Below the pieces are notes generated by a model that was given only the letters and a program-made list of their open reading frames with translations, was not told the DNA's origin and made no database searches. The translations under genes and the position numbers were made by a program. DNA of 37,264 bases from Oscillospiraceae bacterium (GTDB lineage: Bacteria > Bacillota > Clostridia > Oscillospirales > SIG530), in contig SVND01000024.1 in assembly GCA_015067075.1 (NCBI GenBank), forward strand, positions 1 through 37,264, read 5' to 3'. Shown piece after piece: positions 1 through 7,933 of this stretch (its first letter is position 1; each line of letters opens with the position of its first letter).

Positions 1-769
1 AAGGATCACGCTCTTCGGTTTTGGTATCGAGCACACGGAAAAGGTCAATGAGTGCACGGCGCACATCCTTGACATTAAAGCTCTTTATGTAATTATGGAA
101 TTTCAGGTGTTCACCGAAAATGCCAGAATCCTCGGCGTAAAGGCAGAAAACAAGGCGCACGCAAAGGATATTGAGACTGTGAAGCGAAGCCTTATCATCT
201 GGGTGTATGTATTGCTTGAGAATTGCATCATAAAGTCTTCCAACAAGTTCACCCGCTTGAATGGATATTTGCTCTTCACGGTGCAAAAGCTCGTTTTTTT
301 CTTCAACGAGAAATTGCAAACGGTAGTATTCCTTCGCAAAATCCTTTAGCAAAATGCTTTCGGGCTCGCCTGTAGGCTTTTCCATATCATAAATTAAAAA
401 CTCTTCAAAGTTACAGGTGATTATCCAGCGTGGGCGCTGGGAGTAGGGTAACTCCGCAGAGTAGCGCTTTGCTTGCTGAAAGGGTGTTAAAAATGTACCA
501 TCAGATTGTTTTATGGGCTTTCGAAGATCCTTGCCCAAGCCTTTTTGCTCTATAAGCACGTGAGTCGATTCAATAAATCCGTCGATAAAGCTTGTGTGGT
601 CGAGCTTAACCTGATCTTCAAATTTTATATATTGCTCGGGGTGCTCGATAAAAAAAACATTGCGAAGAAGCGAGAGCCAAAACGATTGGCTTTCGCCTTT
701 TTCATAGCCTTTGTCTTTCCAAAATTCCGCAAAAGCTTTTGCGGCGTTCTTCTTTTCGGACTCAGTCAT
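1..769 (-). CDS. MmeI-like type IIG restriction-modification / DNA methyltransferase, N-terminal part (cut by window edge)
   Basis: The open frame begins at an ATG at 769 and stays open for 256 codons to the left edge, so the gene continues outside the window. An AGAGGGG ribosome site lies about 8 nt upstream. The protein starts MTESEKKNAAKAFAEFWKDK and contains FIESTHVLIEQKG, LTPFQQAKRYSAELPY and RWIITCNFEEFLIYDM. These match the N-terminal domain of MmeI/YeeA-type class I DNA methyltransferases, and the helical spacer region follows (LYAEDSGIF, residues about 215-225). In that family this region is the nuclease-like and spacer part, and the SAM-binding methylase and target-recognition domains come later, so they are not visible here. 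Family members modify, and often cut, specific DNA sites. It is a single-gene transcript with its own promoter at 801-829. Whether the nuclease is active cannot be judged from this fragment. Confidence 0.85.
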   Translation of the reverse strand, partial: MTESEKKNAAKAFAEFWKDKGYEKGESQSFWLSLLRNVFFIEHPEQYIKFEDQVKLDHTSFIDGFIESTHVLIEQKGLGKDLRKPIKQSDGTFLTPFQQAKRYSAELPYSQRPRWIITCNFEEFLIYDMEKPTGEPESILLKDFAKEYYRLQFLVEEKNELLHREEQISIQAGELVGRLYDAILKQYIHPDDKASLHSLNILCVRLVFCLYAEDSGIFGEHLKFHNYIKSFNVKDVRRALIDLFRVLDTKTEERDP

Positions 770-800
770 GATTTTTACCCCTCTATTTTTTGTTAATCAT

Positions 801-829
801 ATTATAGCAGAAAAATATACATATTACAA
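801..829 (-). promoter_or_regulatory. Sigma-A promoter of the MmeI-like gene
   Basis: Read on the minus strand, TTGTAA (824-829) and TATAAT (801-806) are separated by 17 nt, about 30 nt upstream of the ATG at 769. The -10 is perfect and the -35 matches four of six bases. Confidence 0.65.
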
Positions 830-850
830 GAGAAAGTTATTACATAGCAA

Positions 851-878
851 AAAGCCCTGCGGGTTAGCGCAGGGCTTT
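851..878 (-). terminator. Rho-independent terminator of the dockerin glycosidase gene
   Basis: An 11-bp perfect stem (AAAGCCCTGCG with CGCAGGGCTTT, 6-nt loop) lies just downstream of the stop at 884 and is followed on the minus strand by a short T run. Confidence 0.85.
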
Positions 879-883
879 CGGGA

Positions 884-3800
884 TTATTCAAATATGGGTT
901 CGAGCTCGAAGAATACTACGGCGTTGGGGTCTGCCTCAACGTAAAGGGAGATGTTGCCGCTTTCGGGTGTTACATAGCCGTAATACGTTTTCTGCTCGGC
1001 GCACTTGGCGTATTTATCGTAATTATCGGTGAAAAGCTGACGGGGTGCAGTAGTTGCCATATTGCCCTCGACGTTTGCACTGTCGGGAGATACGGAGAAA
1101 TCGTTTGCCGTAATACCGTTTGCATCGCAATCGGCACTCCATTCGTCAAAGAAGTTGCTGTCGTCGTCAACTATCTTGAAGGTGACCTTATACTTAACAG
1201 GTGTCTGCCCCTTTACATCTACAACGGGCATTGTGAAATGCATAGCTGAGCGTGTGTTATAGCTAAGGCTAAAGCCGAAGTTATATGCCATGACGACGGC
1301 TTTGCCTGTTTCGCTGTCGTAAGCGGCGACTGTTTCAACCTCGTTGCCCTCGCCAAAAGCTGTCTTTGAAACGAGTGCTTGCTGCATACCGACCATTTCA
1401 TAGAAGTTGCGAGCAACGTGCAAGCTGACTGTGGGAAGTCCGCTCCAGATACCTGTGGAAGTATAGGACCACGTTGCGAAATAGTCGATATCGTTATCGA
1501 TCATCTGCTTGAGGATCCTTGCGTCGTAAGCCGCTTGGAAAGTCTGACCTGCGACACGGCTGCTAAGATCCCAACCGTTAACGCCCTTGATAGTACCTGA
1601 AAGGATACGTCCCTCATCAATGCCGTACTTAAGGTCGGTAAGTCCAACGGATTCAGCCTTGTTGCGGAGGATATCTATGGTCTGAACCATGTTTCTGTAT
1701 GCGGCACTGTTGGGTGTGGAGTCGTAGAATGAAGCGGCAAGGTAAGAAAGTTTCGTACCCTTTGCACCTGTTGCGTAGTTTGTGCCGTTTGCGCAATGCT
1801 CGATGAAATCAAGCTCGTCCCAAAGGCCTTCGGAGCAGGTCATACTGTGCGCACCGATGAAGATGTCCTCGCCTAAAACGGACTGCAATGCGGCTACGGT
1901 ATAGTCGTATATTTTACAGAAGGCGACAAAAGTTTCGTTTTTCTTGTCGTTGATGGTAAACCAATCGCGGTTTTCATACTCGGTGTAGCAGCCCCAGCGC
2001 CACGTTTTGACCTCGGCAAGACCGAATTCATCTACCAGCGCCTGGGTTACAGCCTTGATGTAGGTGTAATATTCATCGTAATCGTCGGGTGGGAAAAGGT
2101 TTACGCCGAATGTACCCGTTGTATCAACGGTTGAATACTTCTGCGGCACGTTACCGGTTTTGATAAAGGGAGTGAGCCCCTTATCAAGTACGTTTTGGCA
2201 AGCACGGATAATACCGTCGAAGTAATAGTCGTCGCGGACGGTTTTGTCTGCGGGGTTAAGGAACAAGTCACGGGAGCTGTTGCCGCCAGTTGCCTGCATG
2301 AACTGAATATATTCAACGAAGGGCATACTGTTTTTGAGGTGGTCATCAGCATAAGCTTCGGCTCGGAAAAGCCAATCAATATTGAAGTCCCACATATTGA
2401 GGGTGCTTACCTTGTTGTTGATAGTCTTGCCGAGAGTTGAAAAATCAATGGTGTACTTCGTGACATCGCCGACAGGTGCGCCGATGTTGTTGAAATCGTC
2501 AACGGGTGTGCTTCCTTCAACGAGGGCGATTCCGTCATACCATGCGGTACCGTTTGTAACGTCCCAAAGTGCCATGATCAAGGATACTACGACGTCGTTG
2601 CCTTGCGGCACGGTGAAGGTAACACTTTGAAGCGTCCAATCGCGTGTACCTGATGAAGCCGAGCTTGCTACGGGATCGGCGGCGGTTGTAAAATAGTCTG
2701 TCTTTCTGAATTCAACGGAAAGATATGCGCCTGAGCTGTTGCTTACAACCTTATCTGTTTTCACCCAAGCTTGGAATGTGTATGTTTTTCCGGGAGTGAG
2801 TGTGCCCGGCTTTATGGGTATAATTACGGAATGGTGCTGTGACGAAATGCGTTCAATTTTGATGGACTTTGTTTCGTATTTCTTTACGGAGCTGTCAAAG
2901 CCGATTGCAGAAGATGTCACGGGATCGCTCATCCATGACCCCATGGTGGTGTAGTTGTTAGCTACAAAGTCAGGCGTATATGCGCTGCCAATAATCGTTG
3001 CGTTTTCATCCGTAAGAGTGAGGAGAGAAGGAACCTTGTTGTCTGTACCGGGAACTTTTGTTTCAATGTCTACGGGAAGCGGTGTGGGAGTTGCTGTGGG
3101 CTGAGGAATGGGTGAAGGCGTTGCCGTGGGAATAGCAGAGGTGTTGTCGGCTACCCAAAGCTGAAGCTTTGTCTTTTCAAGCAATGAGCCTGTCATATTG
3201 CCCGAGGGTAGAAGGGAAGAAAGGCTGTTTATTGTAGCTGTATGCGCGTTAAAATCAAAGGTAAACTTTGACGTAACGTCCGTGCCGTTATAGAAAATTG
3301 CCGCCTGAGATGCGCTTGTTACGTGGAAGGGAAGCGCAAAGGTAAGGGAAGTGTTGAATTTTGTAAGCCGTGTGGCAGAGCCTGCGGAGTATGCTTGCAT
3401 GCTGTCAAAGCCGTTTACGATGCTGCCTGCAATGCCGTTATGTGTGTATTTTACGCTATCTGTGGGTTCGATGAACAGCTGTATGGTGTTGAGCGTTTCG
3501 TAAGTGTTTGCCGTTATATCGGAAGAGTCGGCAGTGATAGTAATATCTCCGCCGAGAAGTGATGCTGAAAAGCCTGTTGTCTTTTCTTCTGCTGTGATAT
3601 ATGCACAAAGATTAGGGTCTGTTTCTGTGATGGAAAGGGAGTCGATGTATATCTTGTTTGCGCCTGCGGGATAGATGTTTACTGTCATGTGAGAGGGCTC
3701 AAAACGATAGGAATCGACCTTGACGATCTCAGGAATGTAAACGATCGTTTTTGCGTTGTACCAGCCGTTTGCATCGACGGTGTTTAAGGGAGAGTTGGAC

Positions 3801-4516
3801 ATGAGACTATTGGAAATGCCGTCGAGAAGCATATATCTTGCCCAACCGTTATGTGCATAGGGCATGGGATTTTGCAAAATTACAGTTATTTTGGCGGCAT
3901 CGACGGGAGAGCCGTTCCCTGCATTTTTTGTTCTGTAGGAAATGGTGTAATACTTACCGCCCGTAACTTCGCTTGTAAAGTGGGATTGACGGGACTTTCC
4001 GTCGGTGGAGTCGATGTAATAGACGTTGCCTTTTGCACCTGCAACGCCTGAAACGGAATCAACTGTGCCGTTTGCTATTATAGCGGGAGCTCCACCGTCA
4101 AAGTTTGTCCAATATCCCACGTGCTTGCCATATGCTCCGATAGTGGCTGAAAAGGGATTTACGCCGTCCATATAGCTTGCGCCGTCCCAAGTATCATCGG
4201 AGGAGATGAGAAGGTTTTTGCCGCCAAGCTGTGAGCTTGAAGCTGTAACGTTTTTCAAAAGCGTCAAAACGTCTGTTATATTGACGGCGGCATCGCTGTT
4301 GATATCGTTGTCATGAGAAAAATCGGTTGATGCAGTTATTCTTTTCAGGATGTCAAGAACGTCAACGATGTTTATGGAGCCGTCGCCGTTTGTATCACCG
4401 AGATAATTTGAAATATTGTCGGAGGGAATTTCGGCGGCGTAAGCTGTAAAGCTGAAAGAAATAAACAGTATAGCTAAAATAGAAACGAGTATTGTGCGAA
4501 TGATGTTAGTTTTCAT
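884..4516 (-). CDS. Secreted dockerin-containing glycoside hydrolase (GH39-like, clan A) with CBM4/9-like module
   Basis: A 1210-residue exported protein. Residues 1-28 are a signal peptide ending AYAA. Residues about 38-92 are a type I dockerin with two Ca-binding repeats, GDTNGDGSINIVDVL and DINSDAAVNITDVL; the second loop is degenerate. Residues 95-455 are a beta-rich region I cannot assign. A Pro/Thr linker (TPSPIPQPTATPTPLP) spans about 457-484. Residues 490-680 resemble a CBM4/9-type sugar-binding module. Residues 690-1200 form a TIM barrel resembling GH39 and related clan-A enzymes: the likely acid/base Glu is in CYTEYEN (about 845) and the likely nucleophile is in GIDEGRIL (about 967), with spacing normal for the clan. 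It probably hydrolyses a plant or host polysaccharide outside the cell. The substrate is unknown. An AGGGGA ribosome site fits the ATG at 4516. A terminator hairpin sits between it and the EF-G gene upstream. Confidence 0.85.
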   Translation of the reverse strand: MKTNIIRTILVSILAILFISFSFTAYAAEIPSDNISNYLGDTNGDGSINIVDVLDILKRITASTDFSHDNDINSDAAVNITDVLTLLKNVTASSSQLGGKNLLISSDDTWDGASYMDGVNPFSATIGAYGKHVGYWTNFDGGAPAIIANGTVDSVSGVAGAKGNVYYIDSTDGKSRQSHFTSEVTGGKYYTISYRTKNAGNGSPVDAAKITVILQNPMPYAHNGWARYMLLDGISNSLMSNSPLNTVDANGWYNAKTIVYIPEIVKVDSYRFEPSHMTVNIYPAGANKIYIDSLSITETDPNLCAYITAEEKTTGFSASLLGGDITITADSSDITANTYETLNTIQLFIEPTDSVKYTHNGIAGSIVNGFDSMQAYSAGSATRLTKFNTSLTFALPFHVTSASQAAIFYNGTDVTSKFTFDFNAHTATINSLSSLLPSGNMTGSLLEKTKLQLWVADNTSAIPTATPSPIPQPTATPTPLPVDIETKVPGTDNKVPSLLTLTDENATIIGSAYTPDFVANNYTTMGSWMSDPVTSSAIGFDSSVKKYETKSIKIERISSQHHSVIIPIKPGTLTPGKTYTFQAWVKTDKVVSNSSGAYLSVEFRKTDYFTTAADPVASSASSGTRDWTLQSVTFTVPQGNDVVVSLIMALWDVTNGTAWYDGIALVEGSTPVDDFNNIGAPVGDVTKYTIDFSTLGKTINNKVSTLNMWDFNIDWLFRAEAYADDHLKNSMPFVEYIQFMQATGGNSSRDLFLNPADKTVRDDYYFDGIIRACQNVLDKGLTPFIKTGNVPQKYSTVDTTGTFGVNLFPPDDYDEYYTYIKAVTQALVDEFGLAEVKTWRWGCYTEYENRDWFTINDKKNETFVAFCKIYDYTVAALQSVLGEDIFIGAHSMTCSEGLWDELDFIEHCANGTNYATGAKGTKLSYLAASFYDSTPNSAAYRNMVQTIDILRNKAESVGLTDLKYGIDEGRILSGTIKGVNGWDLSSRVAGQTFQAAYDARILKQMIDNDIDYFATWSYTSTGIWSGLPTVSLHVARNFYEMVGMQQALVSKTAFGEGNEVETVAAYDSETGKAVVMAYNFGFSLSYNTRSAMHFTMPVVDVKGQTPVKYKVTFKIVDDDSNFFDEWSADCDANGITANDFSVSPDSANVEGNMATTAPRQLFTDNYDKYAKCAEQKTYYGYVTPESGNISLYVEADPNAVVFFELEPIFE

Positions 4517-4538
4517 AGCTTTCCCCTTTATAAAAAAC

Positions 4539-4566
4539 AGGAGCGGTATCTTAAGATGCCGCTCCT
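4539..4566 (-). terminator. Terminator after the EF-G paralogue
   Basis: A 12-bp stem (AGGAGCGGCATC with GATACCGCTCCT, one C-A mismatch) with a UUAA loop is followed on the minus strand by GTTTTTT. It ends only 22 nt before the start codon of the dockerin gene, so that gene has no room for a promoter between the hairpin and its ribosome site. Confidence 0.85.
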
Positions 4567-4576
4567 TAAAATTTGA

Positions 4577-6655
4577 TTATTCGCTGTCCTGCATATCTTT
4601 CTTATGCTCTTCGATAATCTTCTGAGCAACCGGTGGCGGAGCATCCTCGTATCTGTCGAATACGAATGAGAAACTGCCTCTGCCCTTTGTCATGGAGCGA
4701 AGATCAAGAGAATATTTGTGCATTTCTGCCATGGGAACATATGCGCTTACAACTGTGTTGCCGTCGCTGTCGGTATCCATACCGAGAACGGAGCCGCGGC
4801 GCTTGTTGATGTCGCCGATGATATCACCCATGCTTGCGCTGGGGATAGTTACTGTAAGCATACCGATGGGCTCAAGGAGAGTGGGGTTAGCCTGAACAAG
4901 ACCTGCTTTGTAAGCAAGAGATGCGGCAAGCTTGAACGCCATTTCGGAAGAGTCAACGGGATGGTAAGAACCGTCGGTAAGAGTTGCTTTAAGGTTAACA
5001 ACGGGATAGCCTGCAAGAACACCGTGTGCAACAGCATCCTGAAGTCCTTTTTCAACTGCGGGGAAGAAGTTCTTCGGAACGGAGCCGCCGAATACGCGCT
5101 CTGCAAATTCAAGCTCCTGCTTTTCGCCGGGCTCAAACTCGATCTTAACGTGACCGTACTGACCGTGACCGCCGGACTGCTTCTTATGCTTTCCTTCAAC
5201 CTCGACCTTCTTGCGGATGGTCTCTCTGTAAGGAACTTTGGGATCGGTAAGTTCCATGGATGTACCGAACTTTGTCTTAAGCTTGGACATGATAACGTCA
5301 AGGTGCATATCACCGAGACCGGAAATAACGAGCTGCTTTGTTTCAGCGTTGTTTTCAAGCTTGAGTGTCGGATCTTCTTCCATGAGCTTGCGAAGACCGC
5401 TTGTTATCTTTTCTTCATCGCCCTTTGCCTTAGGAACAACTGCAAGAGAAAGGCACGGAGCGGGGAAATCGAAGGGTAAAAATGTTACGGGACGTCCTGC
5501 CGTATAGAGGGAGTCTCCTGTGTTTGTGTTAGAAAGCTTTGTTACAGCACCAAGGTCGCCGCTGAAGATCTCGTTTACTTCAACCTGCTTTTTACCTCTT
5601 ACCATATAGATATGGCTGAACTTTTCAGTCTGACCTGTTGTTGCGTTGGTAAGAACTGTGTCAGAAGTGAGCTTGCCGGAAATGACCTTGAAGTAGGAAA
5701 GCTTACCTACGAACGGGTCGGCAACCGTCTTGAAAACAACGAGAGATATGGGATCTGCGCTGTTGTATTTAACTTTAATTTCTTCGCCGTTTGCATCTGT
5801 TGCGTCAACGCCATCAACAGCAGCGGGAGAGGGAAGAAGAAGTGCAAAATCAAGAACCTTATCAATAGCCTTGAGCATCATGGAAGAGCAACCGAGAACG
5901 GGTGTGATGCTTCTGTCCATAATAGCGGAGCTGAGAGCCTTGTTGATCTCGTCAACTGTGAATTCTTCGCCGCCGAAGAATTTTTCCATGAGTTCTTCAT
6001 CAGTTTCAGCGATAGCTTCGTTAAGCTGATTGCGCATTTCTTCAAGCATATCTACTGCGTATGCGGGAACGGGAATCTCGCTGGGAGTGCCGCTTGCGTC
6101 ATACTTGTATGCTTTTTTATCAATAACGTTTACAAAGCCCTCGAGCTTTCTGTCGTTCTTAAGAGGAACGAAGATGGGGCAAGCTGTTACGTTGAAGGTG
6201 GAGTTGATGCTTGCAAGAACGCCTGCGAAATCAGCATCGTCTTCCTCGACCTTTGTTACGATAACTGCTTTGGGAAGCTTGTTTTTAAGGCAAGCCTTCC
6301 ATGCTTTTTCGGTACCGACGTCAACGCCGTCTTTACCGCCGACCATAATATAGCAACCGTCAGCGGCACGAAGACCCTGAACAGTTTCACCTGCGAAATC
6401 GAAATAACCGGGGATATCTATAAAGTTTATCTTATTTCCCTTCCATTCTACGGGAACAAGAGATGTAGAAACGGAGATCTTTCTCTTGACCTCCTCGGGG
6501 TCAAAATCGCTGACCGTTGTGCCGTCTGCGGCTTTACCCATACGGTCAATTGCTTTAGTCAAAAACAATGCGGCTTCGGTGAAGGTTGTTTTACCGCTTC
6601 CTCCGTGACCCATAAGGCATATGTTTCTGATTTTGTCTGTTGCGTAAGGCTTCAT
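4577..6655 (-). CDS. Elongation factor G paralogue (EF-G2-like translational GTPase)
   Basis: A 692-residue protein with the five-domain EF-G layout. The P-loop is GHGGSGKTT (16-23), G3 is DIPG (80-83), and the domain IV motif HKKQSGGHGQYGHV is well kept. The G2 switch (RGITI in EF-G) is replaced, and the G4 guanine-specificity motif NKxD reads TKVE (134-137). This is the pattern of the EF-G-like paralogue family, not of housekeeping fusA. Such paralogues act on the ribosome, but their exact step is not settled and the altered G4 may change nucleotide preference. An upstream in-frame ATG at 6688 exists, but GGAAGGGAG sits 6-7 nt before the ATG at 6655, which I prefer. It has its own consensus promoter (6759-6788) and a terminator behind it, and is not next to rpsL, rpsG or tuf, which again speaks against canonical fusA. 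Confidence 0.9.
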   Translation of the reverse strand: MKPYATDKIRNICLMGHGGSGKTTFTEAALFLTKAIDRMGKAADGTTVSDFDPEEVKRKISVSTSLVPVEWKGNKINFIDIPGYFDFAGETVQGLRAADGCYIMVGGKDGVDVGTEKAWKACLKNKLPKAVIVTKVEEDDADFAGVLASINSTFNVTACPIFVPLKNDRKLEGFVNVIDKKAYKYDASGTPSEIPVPAYAVDMLEEMRNQLNEAIAETDEELMEKFFGGEEFTVDEINKALSSAIMDRSITPVLGCSSMMLKAIDKVLDFALLLPSPAAVDGVDATDANGEEIKVKYNSADPISLVVFKTVADPFVGKLSYFKVISGKLTSDTVLTNATTGQTEKFSHIYMVRGKKQVEVNEIFSGDLGAVTKLSNTNTGDSLYTAGRPVTFLPFDFPAPCLSLAVVPKAKGDEEKITSGLRKLMEEDPTLKLENNAETKQLVISGLGDMHLDVIMSKLKTKFGTSMELTDPKVPYRETIRKKVEVEGKHKKQSGGHGQYGHVKIEFEPGEKQELEFAERVFGGSVPKNFFPAVEKGLQDAVAHGVLAGYPVVNLKATLTDGSYHPVDSSEMAFKLAASLAYKAGLVQANPTLLEPIGMLTVTIPSASMGDIIGDINKRRGSVLGMDTDSDGNTVVSAYVPMAEMHKYSLDLRSMTKGRGSFSFVFDRYEDAPPPVAQKIIEEHKKDMQDSE

Positions 6656-6758
6656 TAATGTTCTCCCTTCCGGCTTGTGAGCCATCATATATGCAGTCGC
6701 TGAAAAATATTTCTAAACGATTGGTTAGTAAAATAATCATTTCAATGACAACAAGAGT

Positions 6759-6788
6759 ATTATACTATATTCATATTGGTTATGTCAA
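6759..6788 (-). promoter_or_regulatory. Sigma-A promoter of the EF-G paralogue
   Basis: TTGACA (6783-6788) and TATAAT (6759-6764) on the minus strand, 18 nt apart; both hexamers are perfect. The leader to the ATG at 6655 is about 97 nt, long enough for leader regulation, but I see no strong structure in it. Confidence 0.85.
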
Positions 6789-6992
6789 ATGAAATTTATG
6801 AAAAACGCCAAGTTTTTTGCAGGTTTTTATGAAAAAATGATACGATTTGACCTCAAAAAACCAAAGAAAATGCGAATTTATCTTTAAAATCAAGGATGAT
6901 TTTGTTGAATTAACGGCTTTTTATTGTGCAAATTTCACAAAAAAACAAAAAAATCAGAAAAAATTAGTTTTTTAGTCCTGTTTTTTTACCGT
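6789..6992. other. AT-rich intergenic stretch, no gene seen
   Basis: About 200 bases between the EF-G promoter and the stop of the DUF4380-like gene. They are very AT-rich with A and T runs. No GC-rich terminator stem, RNA gene or convincing small reading frame was found. The T runs on the minus strand may help end transcription from the upstream operon. Confidence 0.5.
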
Positions 6993-7919
6993 TTAAATGT
7001 ATTCGCCGATCTTTGCTTCAATATCGGCATCATTTTTGAAATCAATATCGCCTACGTTGCGGACGAGCTCCCATTGCTCCGTGTGAGTTATAACGGTGCC
7101 GGGGGCTGAATTTACAAGAGGAGACAAGCTTTCTATCTCAATAAAGTCGGCGCAGGTATAGCTTTCAAAGTTGACACCGTAATCGGGATATTGTGCGCCG
7201 CTGACATGGGGAATACTTTTTATAAGAGCGTTTCCGCCTTTGACTAGCGCCGCTTTTTTAACGCTGTCAAGAGCAAACTTAAACGGCCCTTTGCAATCTG
7301 TTTTCTGGCAGAGAGTGATGAATTTTTCTCCCCAATATACTCGGTCATCGTTCATTTTGCTGTAGGGCCAGAGTGGTACACATCGGTTGGCGAGAAAGCC
7401 TGTGTCGTGGGTGGGTTGACGTACAACGACCGCACCGCCTGCCGCGCCGACGCTCAGCGCCCAAATGGCATCGCATCTTGTCTTATCGCTTTTGTTTTCG
7501 CTTCTGTGAGTAACAGTTACGCGGTCGGATTTAGGCGACAGCTTTATCTCAACGGAGTTTTGCACTTTGTTGTGCTTTTGTACGGGCGGAGTGAGAATTG
7601 CGCCGTTTGCGATCTCCGTTACCTTGACGGAGTCGTTATCGGGGTAATAAGTTTCGGGCATATATTCAGGTGAGAGCCACATGCGGTGACCGCCGTAGAT
7701 ATACCAGGTCGCATCCTTGCCGTATGCGCGAGCCATGGATGCTGTTTGCTGGAATGTCTTGCGAGCTTCGTCCTCAAACATGAAGTTTTCACCGCCGACA
7801 GCACCGAATCTTATGATACGGGGACCAAAATCAACTGTTACATAAAGCTCAATGCTTCCGTTGGAAAGATAAAGGCACTTTCCGAAGCTTTTATAATCTC
7901 TGTATTCGCGTATAAACAT
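6993..7919 (-). CDS. DUF4380-like galactose-mutarotase-fold protein
   Basis: A 308-residue protein without signal peptide or membrane segment. The early motifs VDFGPRIIRFGAVGGENF and GGHRMWLSPE (near residue 95) match the DUF4380/aldose-1-epimerase-like beta-sandwich group, whose members bind or epimerise sugars. No catalytic assignment can be made with certainty. It follows the large TIM-barrel protein by 14 nt on the same strand, with AAGGAAGG 8 nt before its ATG, so the two are an operon under the promoter at 9948-9976. The pairing suggests intracellular handling of a sugar released by the partner. It could equally be a non-catalytic carbohydrate-binding protein. Confidence 0.75.
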   Translation of the reverse strand: MFIREYRDYKSFGKCLYLSNGSIELYVTVDFGPRIIRFGAVGGENFMFEDEARKTFQQTASMARAYGKDATWYIYGGHRMWLSPEYMPETYYPDNDSVKVTEIANGAILTPPVQKHNKVQNSVEIKLSPKSDRVTVTHRSENKSDKTRCDAIWALSVGAAGGAVVVRQPTHDTGFLANRCVPLWPYSKMNDDRVYWGEKFITLCQKTDCKGPFKFALDSVKKAALVKGGNALIKSIPHVSGAQYPDYGVNFESYTCADFIEIESLSPLVNSAPGTVITHTEQWELVRNVGDIDFKNDADIEAKIGEYI

Positions 7920-7933
7920 AATAATATCCTTCC

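Noticed and set aside
5612-6658. A 348-codon plus-strand frame across the EF-G paralogue
   Set aside because: Shadow of a well-supported GTPase gene; no ribosome site or recognisable domain.
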